The notes below the pieces were generated by a model. The model saw only the letters and a program-made list of their open reading frames with translations, did no database searches and was not told the origin of the DNA. From Methanoregula sp. UBA276 (GTDB lineage: Archaea; Halobacteriota; Methanomicrobia; Methanomicrobiales; Methanospirillaceae): 14,436 nt of DNA. The position numbers and the translations under genes were made by a program. The number at the start of each line of letters is the position of its first letter. Position 1 is the first letter of the stretch. Below, piece after piece: positions 1 through 6,997 of the stretch. The stretch lies in assembly GCA_002508495.1 (NCBI GenBank), contig DANA01000052.1, positions 1-14,436 on the forward strand. The letters are read 5' to 3'.

Positions 1-229
1 CGTGAACTGCGGCCAGTGCGAAGAACTCTGCCCTGCGGAGATCCCGAACGCACTGTTCATGCACGCCCAGCAGGTCGAGCTCGAGAAGATGTTCGGCCAC
101 ACCCCGGGTGTCGACATGGAACTCCCCCTCATGGCCTATGTCGAGGAGAGGGAGGAGCGCCAGCGGCTCCACAACACCGGCAGCGACATGATCTACGAGA
201 ACGTGTTCAACCCCTTCAAGGGGAAATAA
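1..229 (+). CDS. fdhB: Formate dehydrogenase beta subunit (F420-type), C-terminal end, partial
   Basis: Only the last 75 or so residues are in the window; the reading frame is open from base 2 leftwards and stops with TAA at 227-229, so the real start lies outside. The visible part begins with NCGQCEELCP, the end of a cysteine cluster typical of an iron-sulfur site, followed by EIPNALFMHAQQVELEKMFG and a short acidic tail. This is the style of FdhB of the FrhB/FdhB family, which moves electrons from formate (oxidised at the Mo/W site of FdhA) to coenzyme F420 in the cytoplasm. The catalytic and flavin-binding parts are not visible, so the assignment rests on tail similarity as I remember it. 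The nearby molybdopterin gene moeA fits, because FdhA needs that cofactor. Another member of the FrhB/FdhB family is the main alternative. Confidence 0.8.
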   Translation, partial: VNCGQCEELCPAEIPNALFMHAQQVELEKMFGHTPGVDMELPLMAYVEEREERQRLHNTGSDMIYENVFNPFKGK

Positions 230-247
230 CTTTTTTCTCTTTTCCTC
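230..247 (+). terminator. T-rich archaeal-type terminator after fdhB
   Basis: Directly after the fdhB stop codon lies a pyrimidine run with a T6 block and further T-runs and no strong hairpin. Oligo-T tracts alone can end archaeal transcription. The next gene downstream is on the opposite strand, so a stop here is expected. Confidence 0.5.
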
Positions 248-352
248 AGGTCTAAAAAAACGGGGCAGTAAGACCGAAATCCCAATATCATTCCCGGCCC
301 CGTGGTGCGATTCTGTTGCATAAAAATAGTATGACGCCGGTATGCCGGGGAA

Positions 353-538
353 TTATCCGGGGCCGGGGGGAGCGAAACGCTCGAAGTAACATTCACCGTA
401 CGACTGTTTTTCGCCGGGTTTTAATGCAAGAAGAAGGTTGTCGGCATGTTCAAAACAGACGCTGGCGACACAGCACCCGAGTGCCTGGATACCGATAGCA
501 TCCCTGCCACAATATTCACACTTTGGTCGTTCTGCCAT
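353..538 (-). CDS. Small Cys/His protein (putative zinc-binding), copy 1
   Basis: A 61-aa protein starting MAERPKCEYCG; I chose the ATG at 538 rather than the one 9 bases upstream because it matches the start of the neighbouring paralogue. Cysteines 7, 10 and 28 and histidine 31 form C-x2-C-x17-C-x2-H, a plausible single zinc site. The shared core is MAE-x3-C-x2-C-G-x2-AIG-x-Q-x-L, then VC-x-EHAD and LKPGEK. The extra Cys22-Cys23 pair is not conserved in the paralogue. The C-terminus ends in a short Pro/Gly tail (ERFAPPGPG) that copy 2 lacks. No membrane segment or signal peptide is seen. It lies 59 bases downstream of copy 2 on the same strand and may be co-transcribed with it. The family is not one I recognise; nucleic-acid or protein binding is only a guess. 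Conservation between the two copies is the main proof that it is coding. Confidence 0.72.
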   Translation of the reverse strand: MAERPKCEYCGRDAIGIQALGCCVASVCFEHADNLLLALKPGEKQSYGECYFERFAPPGPG

Positions 539-597
539 GATGGTCAAATCCGTATACTGATCAATACACTAACGCTTACCACATCTTCCGGGCGGCA

Positions 598-768
598 TCA
601 GGAATACCGTTCGAGGACACAGGCGCCATAGACTTTCTTTTCCCCGGGTTTGAGTTCACGGAGGAGGCTGTCGGCATGTTCAAGACATACATATTCAAAA
701 CCGCCCTCCAGCGACTGGAGGCCGATTGCCTCTTTCCCGCACCGGTCACACGTGTGTTTTTCTGCCAT
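598..768 (-). CDS. Small Cys/His protein (putative zinc-binding), copy 2
   Basis: A 56-aa protein: ATG at 768-766, TGA at 600-598. It begins MAEKHTCDRCGKEAIGLQSL and aligns without gaps to the 61-aa protein downstream, sharing Cys7, Cys10, Cys28 and His31, the EHAD motif and LKPGEK, while differing at many other positions. This pattern indicates selection on the protein. Single zinc coordination by C-x2-C-x17-C-x2-H is an inference. It is the promoter-proximal gene of the pair: an AT-rich TATA-like box sits about 35-45 bases upstream of its start. There is no convincing Shine-Dalgarno sequence, so a very short leader is likely. It diverges from moeA, with roughly 310 bases between the two starts. 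Function unknown. Confidence 0.72.
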   Translation of the reverse strand: MAEKHTCDRCGKEAIGLQSLEGGFEYVCLEHADSLLRELKPGEKKVYGACVLERYS

Positions 769-801
769 GATCATTCTTTTTCGTCTTTTCCCTGATACAT
801 C

Positions 802-813
802 TTTTTAAAAAAT
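802..813 (-). promoter_or_regulatory. TATA-like box for the small Cys/His protein pair
   Basis: Read on the reverse strand this is ATTTTTTAAAAA, a good archaeal TATA-box type sequence. Its centre is about 40 bases upstream of the ATG at 768; with transcription starting about 25 bases past the box, the leader would be roughly 13 bases. The assignment is by pattern and spacing only. Confidence 0.5.
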
Positions 814-945
814 CTGTGACGCTCCAATACCACAATCCTGAACGCAGGTTTCAAAAGAGCAACAGGAACGACAGGATGCAGGACCAAAATCCCGAAACGA
901 ATACCACCAGGAGATATCCTGCCGGCTTTTATCCCCATGTGCTGA

Positions 946-976
946 ACGGGCATCGTACTTTAGTACTCACGCCCGT
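946..976. promoter_or_regulatory. Two-part inverted repeat upstream of moeA (possible operator)
   Basis: An outer perfect 6-base pair ACGGGC (946-951) / GCCCGT (971-976) encloses an inner perfect 5-base pair GTACT (955-959) / AGTAC (962-966) with a two-base centre. The two arms are separated by 3 and 4 unpaired bases. It lies about 104 bases upstream of moeA, between two divergent transcription units, where a repressor or activator dimer could bind. It could also form an RNA hairpin. No known regulator motif is claimed. Confidence 0.45.
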
Positions 977-1028
977 GCGGAAATCTCAACCCTCTTATCT
1001 GATTACAGTGTATTCTCTTTTAGAAAAA

Positions 1029-1059
1029 GCCGCTCCAACAGCCCCCGGACCGGAGCGGC
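1029..1059 (+). promoter_or_regulatory. 8-bp hairpin in the moeA leader
   Basis: GCCGCTCC (1029-1036) pairs perfectly with GGAGCGGC (1052-1059) around a 15-base C/G-rich loop. It ends 20 bases before the moeA ATG and just upstream of the AAGG ribosome-binding-like site at 1070-1073. It could be a leader RNA element or the terminator of something upstream, although no T-run follows. I do not recognise it as a described riboswitch class. Confidence 0.45.
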
Positions 1060-1079
1060 ATAATAGATGAAGGTATCTT

Positions 1080-2939
1080 ATGGTCAGACGCTACCTTTCG
1101 GTCATCACCCTTGACGAGACGCTTGCGCTCCTTGCACGGGAGTTTCAAAATATTCCCTCCGTTTTCACGGTACCACTGGAAGATGCAGTCGGCCGGATAA
1201 CAGCGGGGCCGATCTTTGCAAAATACTCAGTCCCGGAGATCCATGTCTCGGCAATGGACGGCATCGCGGTCATGAGCGCTGACACGAAAGGCGCATCCGA
1301 GCAGAACCCGGTCGCCCTATCACGTACTGCACGGCTCAACACCGGCAATGTGGTACCGCCGGAATACGATGCGGTCATCATGATCGAGGACGTCTGGGAA
1401 CACGATGGCACCTATACCATACGGAAAGCCGCAGCCCCGTGGCAGCATGTCCGCCCTGCTGGGGAAGACCTGGCAGAGTCCGAGATGGTGATGCCATCCG
1501 CCCACCGTATCCGGGCCCACGAGGTCGGCGCCCTTGCGACCTATGGCATCACCCAAATCGAGACCATCACGGTCCGCGTTGGGCTCATCCCGACCGGAAG
1601 CGAACTCGTTGCCCACGGGACCCGCCCAAAGCCCGGCCAGGTTGTTGAGAGTAACACCGTCATGGCAAAAGCCATGCTGGAAGAGTACGGCGCTACCTGC
1701 ACCCGGTATCCTTTCGTGGAGGACGTGCCGGAGAAGATCCGACATGCCATCCAACGGGCGGTGAGGGAGAACGACATGGTCATCGTCTCGGCCGGTTCTT
1801 CCGCCGGTACAAAAGACTTCACGGCTGACGTGGTCGCTGAACTTGGCGAAGTCCTCGTCCACGGGATCGCAACAAAACCCGGTAAGCCGACGATCATCGG
1901 CCGGATCGACAAAAAACCGGTCATCGGCCTTCCAGGGTATCCACTCTCAGCCCTGACCGTTTTGCGGGAGATCGTTATCCCGTTCCTGAAAAACTTTGGC
2001 CTGCCGGTTTCGGAACCTGCCGTGATACCTGCGCAGGTAACAACCGCCATTCCCAAGGAGGTGGGTGCAGACGAGTTTGTGCTCTGCTCCCTCGGGAAGG
2101 TCGGGAACCGCTGGGTGGTCTCACCGCAGTCGAAAGGCGCTGGTGTCCAGATGGCCGGCGTCCGGGCCAACGCCTGTCTCCGCATCCCCCGCACTTCGGA
2201 GGGGTTCGACGCGGGGAGCGTGGTGGATGCACACCTGATGGTCCCACGGGAGGAAGCCGCCGGTGCCCTCCTCATCACCGGCAGCCATGACCCGGTCATC
2301 GATTACCTTGCCGACCTCCTCCGCCCGCGGGGTATCTCCCTGCTCTCCACCCATGTTGGCAGCATGGGAGGGATCCTTGCCCTGCGCAAGGACGAATGTC
2401 ATGCTGCTCCCACCCACCTGCTTGCCGATGACGGGAGTTACAATACAGGGTACCTGGAAAAGTACCTGCCCGGTACAGCAGTTGACCTCCTCTGCATTGC
2501 GGAGCGCCAGCAGGGGATTGTCTCGCAGGACGGCCTCGCGCTCGCGGATCTTCCGGGCCGCACCTTCATCAACCGGCAGAAGGGGTCCGGCACCCGTATG
2601 CTCCTTGACCATGAACTGAAAAAAGCCGGCATCGACTCCTCCGCGATCCCCGGGTATGACCGCGAGGTGACAACGCACATCGCGGTTGCCCTTGCAGTAA
2701 AAAGCGGGGAGGCGGACGCCGGCATGTGCGTATACAGTGCTGCAAAGGCGCTCGGCCTTCCCTTTGTTCCGGTTGCAAGCGAACGCTATGAGCTCGCGTT
2801 CAGAACGGAGCACGATGGCGACCCGCGGATTACTGCGCTCATCGAAGCGGTCAGGTCACCCGCGTTCAGGACCATCCTGGAACGGTTGGGCGGGTACGAG
2901 ACAACGGAGACCGGCACGCTCCGCACGGGCGGCCGGTAA
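1080..2939 (+). CDS. moeA: MoeA-type molybdopterin molybdenumtransferase fused to a periplasmic-binding-like domain
   Basis: A 619-aa cytoplasmic protein predicted to insert molybdate or tungstate into adenylylated molybdopterin, the last step of Mo/W-cofactor synthesis. MoeA motifs are in order: VSAMDGIAV at about 56-64 (Asp60), GLIPTGSEL at about 168-176, the MoCF-type loop SAGSSAGTKDF at about 237-247, and GLPGYPLSA at about 283-291, then a MoeA C-terminal domain to about 390. A typical MoeA ends near 400 residues. Here about 220 more residues follow (ALLITGSHDP onward, with NRQKGSGTR and EADAGMCVYSAAK), which resemble the molybdate-binding PBP-like domain (COG1910 type) attached to MoeA in many archaea. 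The extra domain may sense or deliver the metal. The start at 1080 has AAGG about 8 bases upstream. The gene stands alone between a divergent pair and the fwd operon. Both neighbouring enzyme systems (Fdh, Fwd) need its product. Confidence is high for the family; metal choice (Mo or W) cannot be read from the sequence. Confidence 0.92.
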   Translation: MVRRYLSVITLDETLALLAREFQNIPSVFTVPLEDAVGRITAGPIFAKYSVPEIHVSAMDGIAVMSADTKGASEQNPVALSRTARLNTGNVVPPEYDAVIMIEDVWEHDGTYTIRKAAAPWQHVRPAGEDLAESEMVMPSAHRIRAHEVGALATYGITQIETITVRVGLIPTGSELVAHGTRPKPGQVVESNTVMAKAMLEEYGATCTRYPFVEDVPEKIRHAIQRAVRENDMVIVSAGSSAGTKDFTADVVAELGEVLVHGIATKPGKPTIIGRIDKKPVIGLPGYPLSALTVLREIVIPFLKNFGLPVSEPAVIPAQVTTAIPKEVGADEFVLCSLGKVGNRWVVSPQSKGAGVQMAGVRANACLRIPRTSEGFDAGSVVDAHLMVPREEAAGALLITGSHDPVIDYLADLLRPRGISLLSTHVGSMGGILALRKDECHAAPTHLLADDGSYNTGYLEKYLPGTAVDLLCIAERQQGIVSQDGLALADLPGRTFINRQKGSGTRMLLDHELKKAGIDSSAIPGYDREVTTHIAVALAVKSGEADAGMCVYSAAKALGLPFVPVASERYELAFRTEHDGDPRITALIEAVRSPAFRTILERLGGYETTETGTLRTGGR

Positions 2940-2968
2940 TCATGAGCATGGCCGCGCCGATTTTTTTT
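2929..2968 (+). terminator. Hairpin plus T8 terminator after moeA
   Basis: GCGGCC (2929-2934, inside the last codons) pairs with GGCCGC (2950-2955), followed five bases later by eight T residues (2961-2968). This looks like an intrinsic terminator for moeA and separates it from the fwd operon. Confidence 0.6.
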
Positions 2969-3060
2969 ACCATTTCCGGATCATGAGCACCCCCACCATT
3001 GATAGATCCATGAATATACAACAGCCAGAATCCCGCCGCGGTCCAAAATGTGACCAAGGA

Positions 3061-3088
3061 CGCTGAGTATTGTTTTTGCAATACAGCG
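3061..3088. promoter_or_regulatory. Hairpin with direct-repeat element upstream of the fwd operon
   Basis: GTATTG (3067-3072) and CAATAC (3079-3084) pair perfectly around a T5G centre, extended by CGCT (3061-3064) / AGCG (3085-3088) after a two-base bulge. The sequence GTTTTTGCAAT in the right half is repeated exactly at 3090-3100, 18 bases on from its first copy at 3072-3082. A dyad plus direct repeat about 200 bases upstream of the operon may be a regulator site; a transcript structure is the alternative. Confidence 0.4.
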
Positions 3089-3207
3089 CGTTTTTGCAAT
3101 TCCGGGCGCGGAAAATTTTTTCCCGTACGGGGAATGGGTTCACGGGATAAGTAAAGTACATGAGTCTCAAGAGAATTTTTTGTTAACTTAACTTACCGAA
3201 ATTAATC

Positions 3208-3236
3208 ATTTATCCATAAAGAAACCTTTAACTAAC
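3208..3236 (+). promoter_or_regulatory. Candidate TATA region for the fwd operon
   Basis: Two AT-rich candidates, ATTTATCCATAAA (3208-3220) and CTTTAACTAAC (3226-3236), lie 45-70 bases upstream of the fwdG start. The second would place transcription start near 3257 and give a leader of about 24 bases. Which one is used cannot be decided by eye. Confidence 0.45.
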
Positions 3237-3280
3237 CTGCAAAGCAACCTACTGTTTACGACGACAAGTGTGTGATACGC

Positions 3281-3541
3281 ATGGCGTTTTCTGTACATGT
3301 TAACATGGAGCGATGTACCGGTTGTGGCAACTGTGTCATCGCATGTCCGGTTGATGCACTCGAACTGTATACGGTCGACCCCGCAACCAAGGAGAAGATC
3401 TATGCAGTCCGTAACGGAAAGTCAATCCACCTGGATGTCAAAGCCGAGCTCTGCGCCGGCTGCGGTGTCTGCGTGAATGCCTGCCCGTATGATGTGATCC
3501 GCCTCTCTGGTAAGGGAGCGGAGATCGCAACCGAGGCCTGA
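3281..3541 (+). CDS. fwdG: Formylmethanofuran dehydrogenase subunit G (2x[4Fe-4S] ferredoxin)
   Basis: An 86-aa ferredoxin that passes electrons toward the catalytic site of formylmethanofuran dehydrogenase. Two classic C-x2-C-x2-C-x3-C-P motifs are present: Cys12, 15, 18 and 22, and Cys58, 61, 64 and 68, sufficient for two [4Fe-4S] clusters. Between them is a 35-residue linker, longer than in compact bacterial ferredoxins. The start at 3281 (MAFSVHVN) is preferred over an in-frame GTG 9 bases earlier because it gives the usual short lead-in before the first cysteine; the Shine-Dalgarno sequence is weak. It is the first gene of the operon, 13 bases before fwdD. Taken alone it could be called a generic ferredoxin; its place in front of fwdD supports fwdG. 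The polyferredoxin subunit fwdF is not in this operon. Confidence 0.85.
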   Translation: MAFSVHVNMERCTGCGNCVIACPVDALELYTVDPATKEKIYAVRNGKSIHLDVKAELCAGCGVCVNACPYDVIRLSGKGAEIATEA

Positions 3542-3554
3542 AGCGAGGAATACA

Positions 3555-3962
3555 ATGGCGAATTCAATTTCCGTAAACCTGATCTCCGGAAGAACCATCC
3601 AGCAGGGTGTTGCAATCGAGAGCGGCAAGGAGAAGCCCTCGTACCGCACGGCCTGTGGCATCATCGAGATGGACCCGTCCGACTTAAAGAAACTTGGCGC
3701 ATGGAAGAGCACCAACGTGAAGGTAACCAGTGACTATGGCAGCGTCGTCGTCAAGGCTGTCGAAGCTACGCAGGGACCCCACCCGGGTGTCGCTTTCATT
3801 CCCATGGGCCCCTGGGCTAACTCGGTCATCAACCCCAACACCTATTCGACCGGCATGCCCACGTTCAAGGGCACGCCCGTCAAGATTGAGGTTGCTATCA
3901 ACGAGCCGGTACTTCTCGGGATCGAACTCGTGCAGAAGAACTGCGGGGTGATCGTAGGATGA
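3555..3962 (+). CDS. fwdD: Formylmethanofuran dehydrogenase subunit D
   Basis: A 135-aa subunit equivalent to the C-terminal molybdopterin-dinucleotide-binding domain of larger Mo/W oxidoreductases, here a separate protein that completes the pterin pocket formed mainly by FwdB. The stretch MGPWANSVINPNTYSTGMP followed by FKGTPV (about 94-118) is the recognisable cofactor-binding region of the family. A clear ribosome-binding site (GAGG) lies about 8 bases before the ATG. The stop overlaps the fwdB start by four bases (ATGA at 3959-3962), pointing to translational coupling and equal production of the two partners. Length is normal for the family. Confidence 0.92.
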   Translation: MANSISVNLISGRTIQQGVAIESGKEKPSYRTACGIIEMDPSDLKKLGAWKSTNVKVTSDYGSVVVKAVEATQGPHPGVAFIPMGPWANSVINPNTYSTGMPTFKGTPVKIEVAINEPVLLGIELVQKNCGVIVG

Positions 3963-5275
3963 CCAAGACGATCACCGATGTTATCTGCCCGTTCTGTGGC
4001 ACCCTCTGCGACGATGTTGAAGTCGTTGTATCCGATGATGGCAAGAAGCTCCTTGAAGTGGCAAATGCCTGTGTCATCGGCACCGAGAAGTTCCTCCACT
4101 CCCAGGAACCCGACCGGGTAACCCGGCCCCGGCTCCGCCAGGAAGACGGCAGCTGGAAGACGGTCAGCTACGAAGAGGCAGCCGACTATACCGCAAAGAT
4201 GCTCGCCAAGGCCAAAAAGCCCCTGATGTACGGCTGGTCCTCCACCAACTGCGAGGCCCAGAGCATCGGCAACGAGATCGCCGAGATTGCAAAATCCTGC
4301 TGCGACAACACCGCAGCAGTCTGCCACGGCACCACGCTCATTGCCGTGCAGGACATCGGTCTCCCGTCCTGTACCCTGGGTGAGATCAAGAACCGTGCCG
4401 ACCGTGTCATCTTCTGGGGATGCAACCCGGCCCACGCCCACCCCCGCCACATGTCCCGGTACTCCATCTTCCCCCGTGGTTTTTTCACCGGCAAGGGACA
4501 GATGAGCCGCAAGATGGTCGTTGTCGACCCCCGGTGCACCGACACCGCCAAGATGGCCGATGTTCACCTGCAGATCCAGCAGGGCCATGACTACGAGCTC
4601 CTCGACGCCCTCCGTGTCGCCCTCAAGGGCGAATGGCTCCCCGACTCAGTTGCCGGTATCCCGGCAGAGAAGATCCGCGAAGTCGCCGATATCATGAAGA
4701 GCGGCCGGTTCGGTATCATCTTCTTCGGCATGGGGGTCACCCAATCGCTCTCCAAGAACCACAACATCGACGCGGCAATCGCGCTCACCAAAGACCTCAA
4801 CGAGCACACGAAATTCTCGATCATGCCGATGCGGGGCCACTACAACGTTACCGGCTCCGGCGAAGTTTTCGCATGGCAGTTCGGGTTCCCGTACTCCGTT
4901 GACCTGACCCGCGGCTTTGCCCGCTACAACCCGGGCGACTCAAGTTCGGTCGACCTCCTCACCCGCGGGGAAGTCGATGCCATGTTCACCATCGGGAGCG
5001 ACCCCGGTGCGCACTTCCCGATCAGCGCCGTCAAGGGGATTGCAAAGGTCGACTCGGTCTGTATCGACCCGCACATGACCCCGACCAGCGGTGTCTCCAA
5101 GCTCCACGTCCCCGTTGCCTTCAACGGCGTCGAGTGCGGCGGCAACTGCTATCGTATGGACAATGTCCCAATCGACTGCCGCAAGGTCGTCGAGCCACCC
5201 GAGGGCATGCTCACGGACCAGGAGTTCCTCACCATGGTCCTTGACCGGCTGAAGAAACTCAAGGGGGTAGCATAA
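3959..5275 (+). CDS. fwdB: Formylmethanofuran dehydrogenase subunit B (catalytic Mo/W subunit)
   Basis: A 438-aa cytoplasmic subunit that reduces CO2 to formate at a Mo/W bis-pterin site using low-potential electrons; formate then passes through a tunnel to FwdA. An N-terminal [4Fe-4S] motif C-x2-C-x3-C-x20-C is seen at Cys10, 13, 17 and 38 (VICPFCGTLC...NACVIG). The metal ligand is predicted to be Cys122 in AAVCHGTT; this is cysteine, not selenocysteine, and no in-frame TGA occurs there. Later motifs such as FWGCNPAHAHPRHMSRY and MRGHYNVTGSGEVFAWQFG agree with the family. The molybdopterin-binding C-terminal domain is absent because it is provided by FwdD. It starts inside the fwdD stop and ends one base before fwdA. 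Whether the enzyme uses tungsten (Fwd) or molybdenum (Fmd) cannot be told from sequence alone. Confidence 0.95.
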   Translation: MTKTITDVICPFCGTLCDDVEVVVSDDGKKLLEVANACVIGTEKFLHSQEPDRVTRPRLRQEDGSWKTVSYEEAADYTAKMLAKAKKPLMYGWSSTNCEAQSIGNEIAEIAKSCCDNTAAVCHGTTLIAVQDIGLPSCTLGEIKNRADRVIFWGCNPAHAHPRHMSRYSIFPRGFFTGKGQMSRKMVVVDPRCTDTAKMADVHLQIQQGHDYELLDALRVALKGEWLPDSVAGIPAEKIREVADIMKSGRFGIIFFGMGVTQSLSKNHNIDAAIALTKDLNEHTKFSIMPMRGHYNVTGSGEVFAWQFGFPYSVDLTRGFARYNPGDSSSVDLLTRGEVDAMFTIGSDPGAHFPISAVKGIAKVDSVCIDPHMTPTSGVSKLHVPVAFNGVECGGNCYRMDNVPIDCRKVVEPPEGMLTDQEFLTMVLDRLKKLKGVA

Positions 5276-5276
5276 C

Positions 5277-6986
5277 ATGGCTGAATATATCATCAGGAAC
5301 GGTCACGTCTTTGACCCCGTGCAGGGGATCAAGGGTGACAAGAAAGACATCTGTATCAAGGACGGGAAGATCGTTGACAAGGTCGGCTCCTCCGCAAAAG
5401 TGATCGACGCCAAGGACAAGACCGTCATGGCAGGTGCCGTGGAGATCCACGCCCACATTGCCGGCCCGAAAGTAAACCTTGGCCGTATCTACCGGCCCGA
5501 GGACAAGCTCTTCAGCTGCACGCCCACGAAAGGCATGGAGCGGATGGGCAGCGGGGCATCGATCCCGACCACGTTCAAGACCGGCTACGAGTACGCCAAG
5601 ATGGGCTACACCACGGCAATGGAAGCCGCCATGCCCCCGCTCTTCTCCCGCCACGTGCACGAGGAGATCCGCGACACCCCCATCATCGACGAGGGCGCGT
5701 TCCCGGTCTTCGGGAACAACTGGTTCGTGCTCGAGTATCTCAAGAACCACGAGATCGAGAACACTGCAGCCTACATGGCCTGGCTCCTCAACGTCACCAA
5801 GGGCTATGCCGTCAAGGTCGTCAACCCGGGCGGCACCGAAGCCTGGGGCTGGGGACTGAACTGTCTCACCGTGAATGACCCGGTCCCGTACTTCGACATC
5901 ACCCCGGCAGAGATCGTCAAAGGCCTCATGGAGGCAAACGAGTACCTCGGCCTCCCCCACTCGGTGCACATCCACCCCAACAACCTCGGGAACCCCGGCT
6001 GCTACGAGACCACGCTCGACACCCTCAAACTCACCGAAGGCATCAAGGCGAAGAACAAGTTCGGCCGCGAACAGGTGCTTCACCTCACCCACACCCAGTT
6101 CCACTCCTACGGTGGCACAACCTGGGCCGACTTCGAGAGCAAGGCAAAGGAAGTCACCGATTACGTCAACAAGAACAAGAGTATCACCATCGACACGGGG
6201 AACGTCACCCTTGACGAGACCACCACGATGACCGCTGACGGCCCGTTCGAGCACCACCTCACCGGCCTCAACCACCTCAAGTGGGCAAATGTCGATGTCG
6301 AGCTCGAGACCGCAGCCGGTGTAGTCCCCTACATTTACAGCCCGAACATCTCGGTCTGTGCCATCCAGTGGGCTATCGGCCTTGAGATCCCGCTCATGAT
6401 GAAAGACCCGATGCGCTGCTACATCACCACCGACCACCCGAACGCCGGCCCGTTCACCCGGTACCCCCGCGTGATCAAGTGGCTGATGTCAAAGAAGGCA
6501 CGCGACGTCCAGGTCGATTCCTTCAAGCACAAGGACAAGGTCCTTTCCCAGACCAGCATCGGCAGCCTTGACCGGGAACTCTCCCTGTATGAGCTTGCCC
6601 AGATGACCCGTGCCGGCCCCGCAAAGTCCCTTGGTCTTGGATCCATGGTCGGCGGCCTCAAACCCGGCATGGACGCTGATATTGCCGTCTACAACTTCAA
6701 CCCCGAAAAGCCGGTCGCGAACCCGGACGATATCGAGAAAGCGTTCAGCCGCACCGCTGCAACCTTCAAGAGCGGCGTGCAGGTTGTCAGCAACGGCGAG
6801 ATCGTTTCAAACGGTAACAAGCGCACGCTCTGGGTCAGCATCAAGGCAAAGGAGAACGCACAGGTCGCCCGCGACATTGCCGAGAAGTTCGTCAAGTACT
6901 ACAGCATGACGCAGGCCAACTACGAAGCGCTCGGGCACCACTTTGTCCCGAACCCGTTCGCCATTGAGGTGGATGCAACCAACTGA
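5277..6986 (+). CDS. fwdA: Formylmethanofuran dehydrogenase subunit A (amidohydrolase)
   Basis: A 569-aa metal-dependent amidohydrolase subunit that condenses formate with methanofuran to give formylmethanofuran, running the hydrolase reaction in reverse. Visible features: N-terminal beta-sandwich strand pattern (YIIRNGHVFDP), first metal ligands His58 and His60 in EIHAHIAG, the probable carboxylated Lys180 in YAVKVVNPGG, His231/His233 in SVHIHPNNLG, His269 and His272 in LHLTHTQFHSYGG, and the catalytic Asp385 in YITTDHPNAGPFTRYP. Roles are taken from the known Fwd structure and amidohydrolase superfamily. The start follows AAGGGGG about 12 bases upstream, with one base between the fwdB stop and this ATG, so the operon is tightly packed. 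Codon use is strongly biased to C-ending codons, fitting high expression. Confidence 0.95.
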   Translation: MAEYIIRNGHVFDPVQGIKGDKKDICIKDGKIVDKVGSSAKVIDAKDKTVMAGAVEIHAHIAGPKVNLGRIYRPEDKLFSCTPTKGMERMGSGASIPTTFKTGYEYAKMGYTTAMEAAMPPLFSRHVHEEIRDTPIIDEGAFPVFGNNWFVLEYLKNHEIENTAAYMAWLLNVTKGYAVKVVNPGGTEAWGWGLNCLTVNDPVPYFDITPAEIVKGLMEANEYLGLPHSVHIHPNNLGNPGCYETTLDTLKLTEGIKAKNKFGREQVLHLTHTQFHSYGGTTWADFESKAKEVTDYVNKNKSITIDTGNVTLDETTTMTADGPFEHHLTGLNHLKWANVDVELETAAGVVPYIYSPNISVCAIQWAIGLEIPLMMKDPMRCYITTDHPNAGPFTRYPRVIKWLMSKKARDVQVDSFKHKDKVLSQTSIGSLDRELSLYELAQMTRAGPAKSLGLGSMVGGLKPGMDADIAVYNFNPEKPVANPDDIEKAFSRTAATFKSGVQVVSNGEIVSNGNKRTLWVSIKAKENAQVARDIAEKFVKYYSMTQANYEALGHHFVPNPFAIEVDATN

Positions 6987-6997
6987 GGTGGAAAAGA

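Larger units (their letters stand above)
2969..3280 (+). other. Gene-free leader region of the fwd operon
   Basis: No convincing gene is seen in these 312 bases. The first part is mixed and the last part is AT-rich, as expected for a strong archaeal promoter. It contains a hairpin at 3061-3088, two direct copies of GTTTTTGCAAT 18 bases apart, GGAAAATTTTTTCC at 3110-3123, a perfect 10-base palindrome CCCGTACGGG at 3122-3131, and GTTAAC at 3182-3187 within a repeated TTAACTTAACTTA. The short frames here have no supporting features. Confidence 0.6.

Noticed and set aside
370..382. Perfect GAGCG-AAA-CGCTC hairpin near the end of the first mini-gene
   Set aside because: It lies inside the coding end of the 61-aa protein and has no T-run next to it; probably a by-product of the coding sequence.
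771..953. Reverse-strand open frame of 60 codons upstream of the small Cys/His proteins
   Set aside because: It covers the TATA-like box and has no homologous copy beside it, unlike the two real mini-genes.
3842..4588. Reverse-strand open frame of 248 codons opposite fwdD/fwdB
   Set aside because: Mirror-image artefact of the strongly biased fwdB codons; no recognisable domain.
5259..6437. Long reverse-strand open frame (392 codons) opposite fwdA
   Set aside because: It is a shadow of the C-ending codon bias of fwdA; the product is repetitive in Val, Asp and Gly and carries no family motif, while fwdA has full catalytic motifs.
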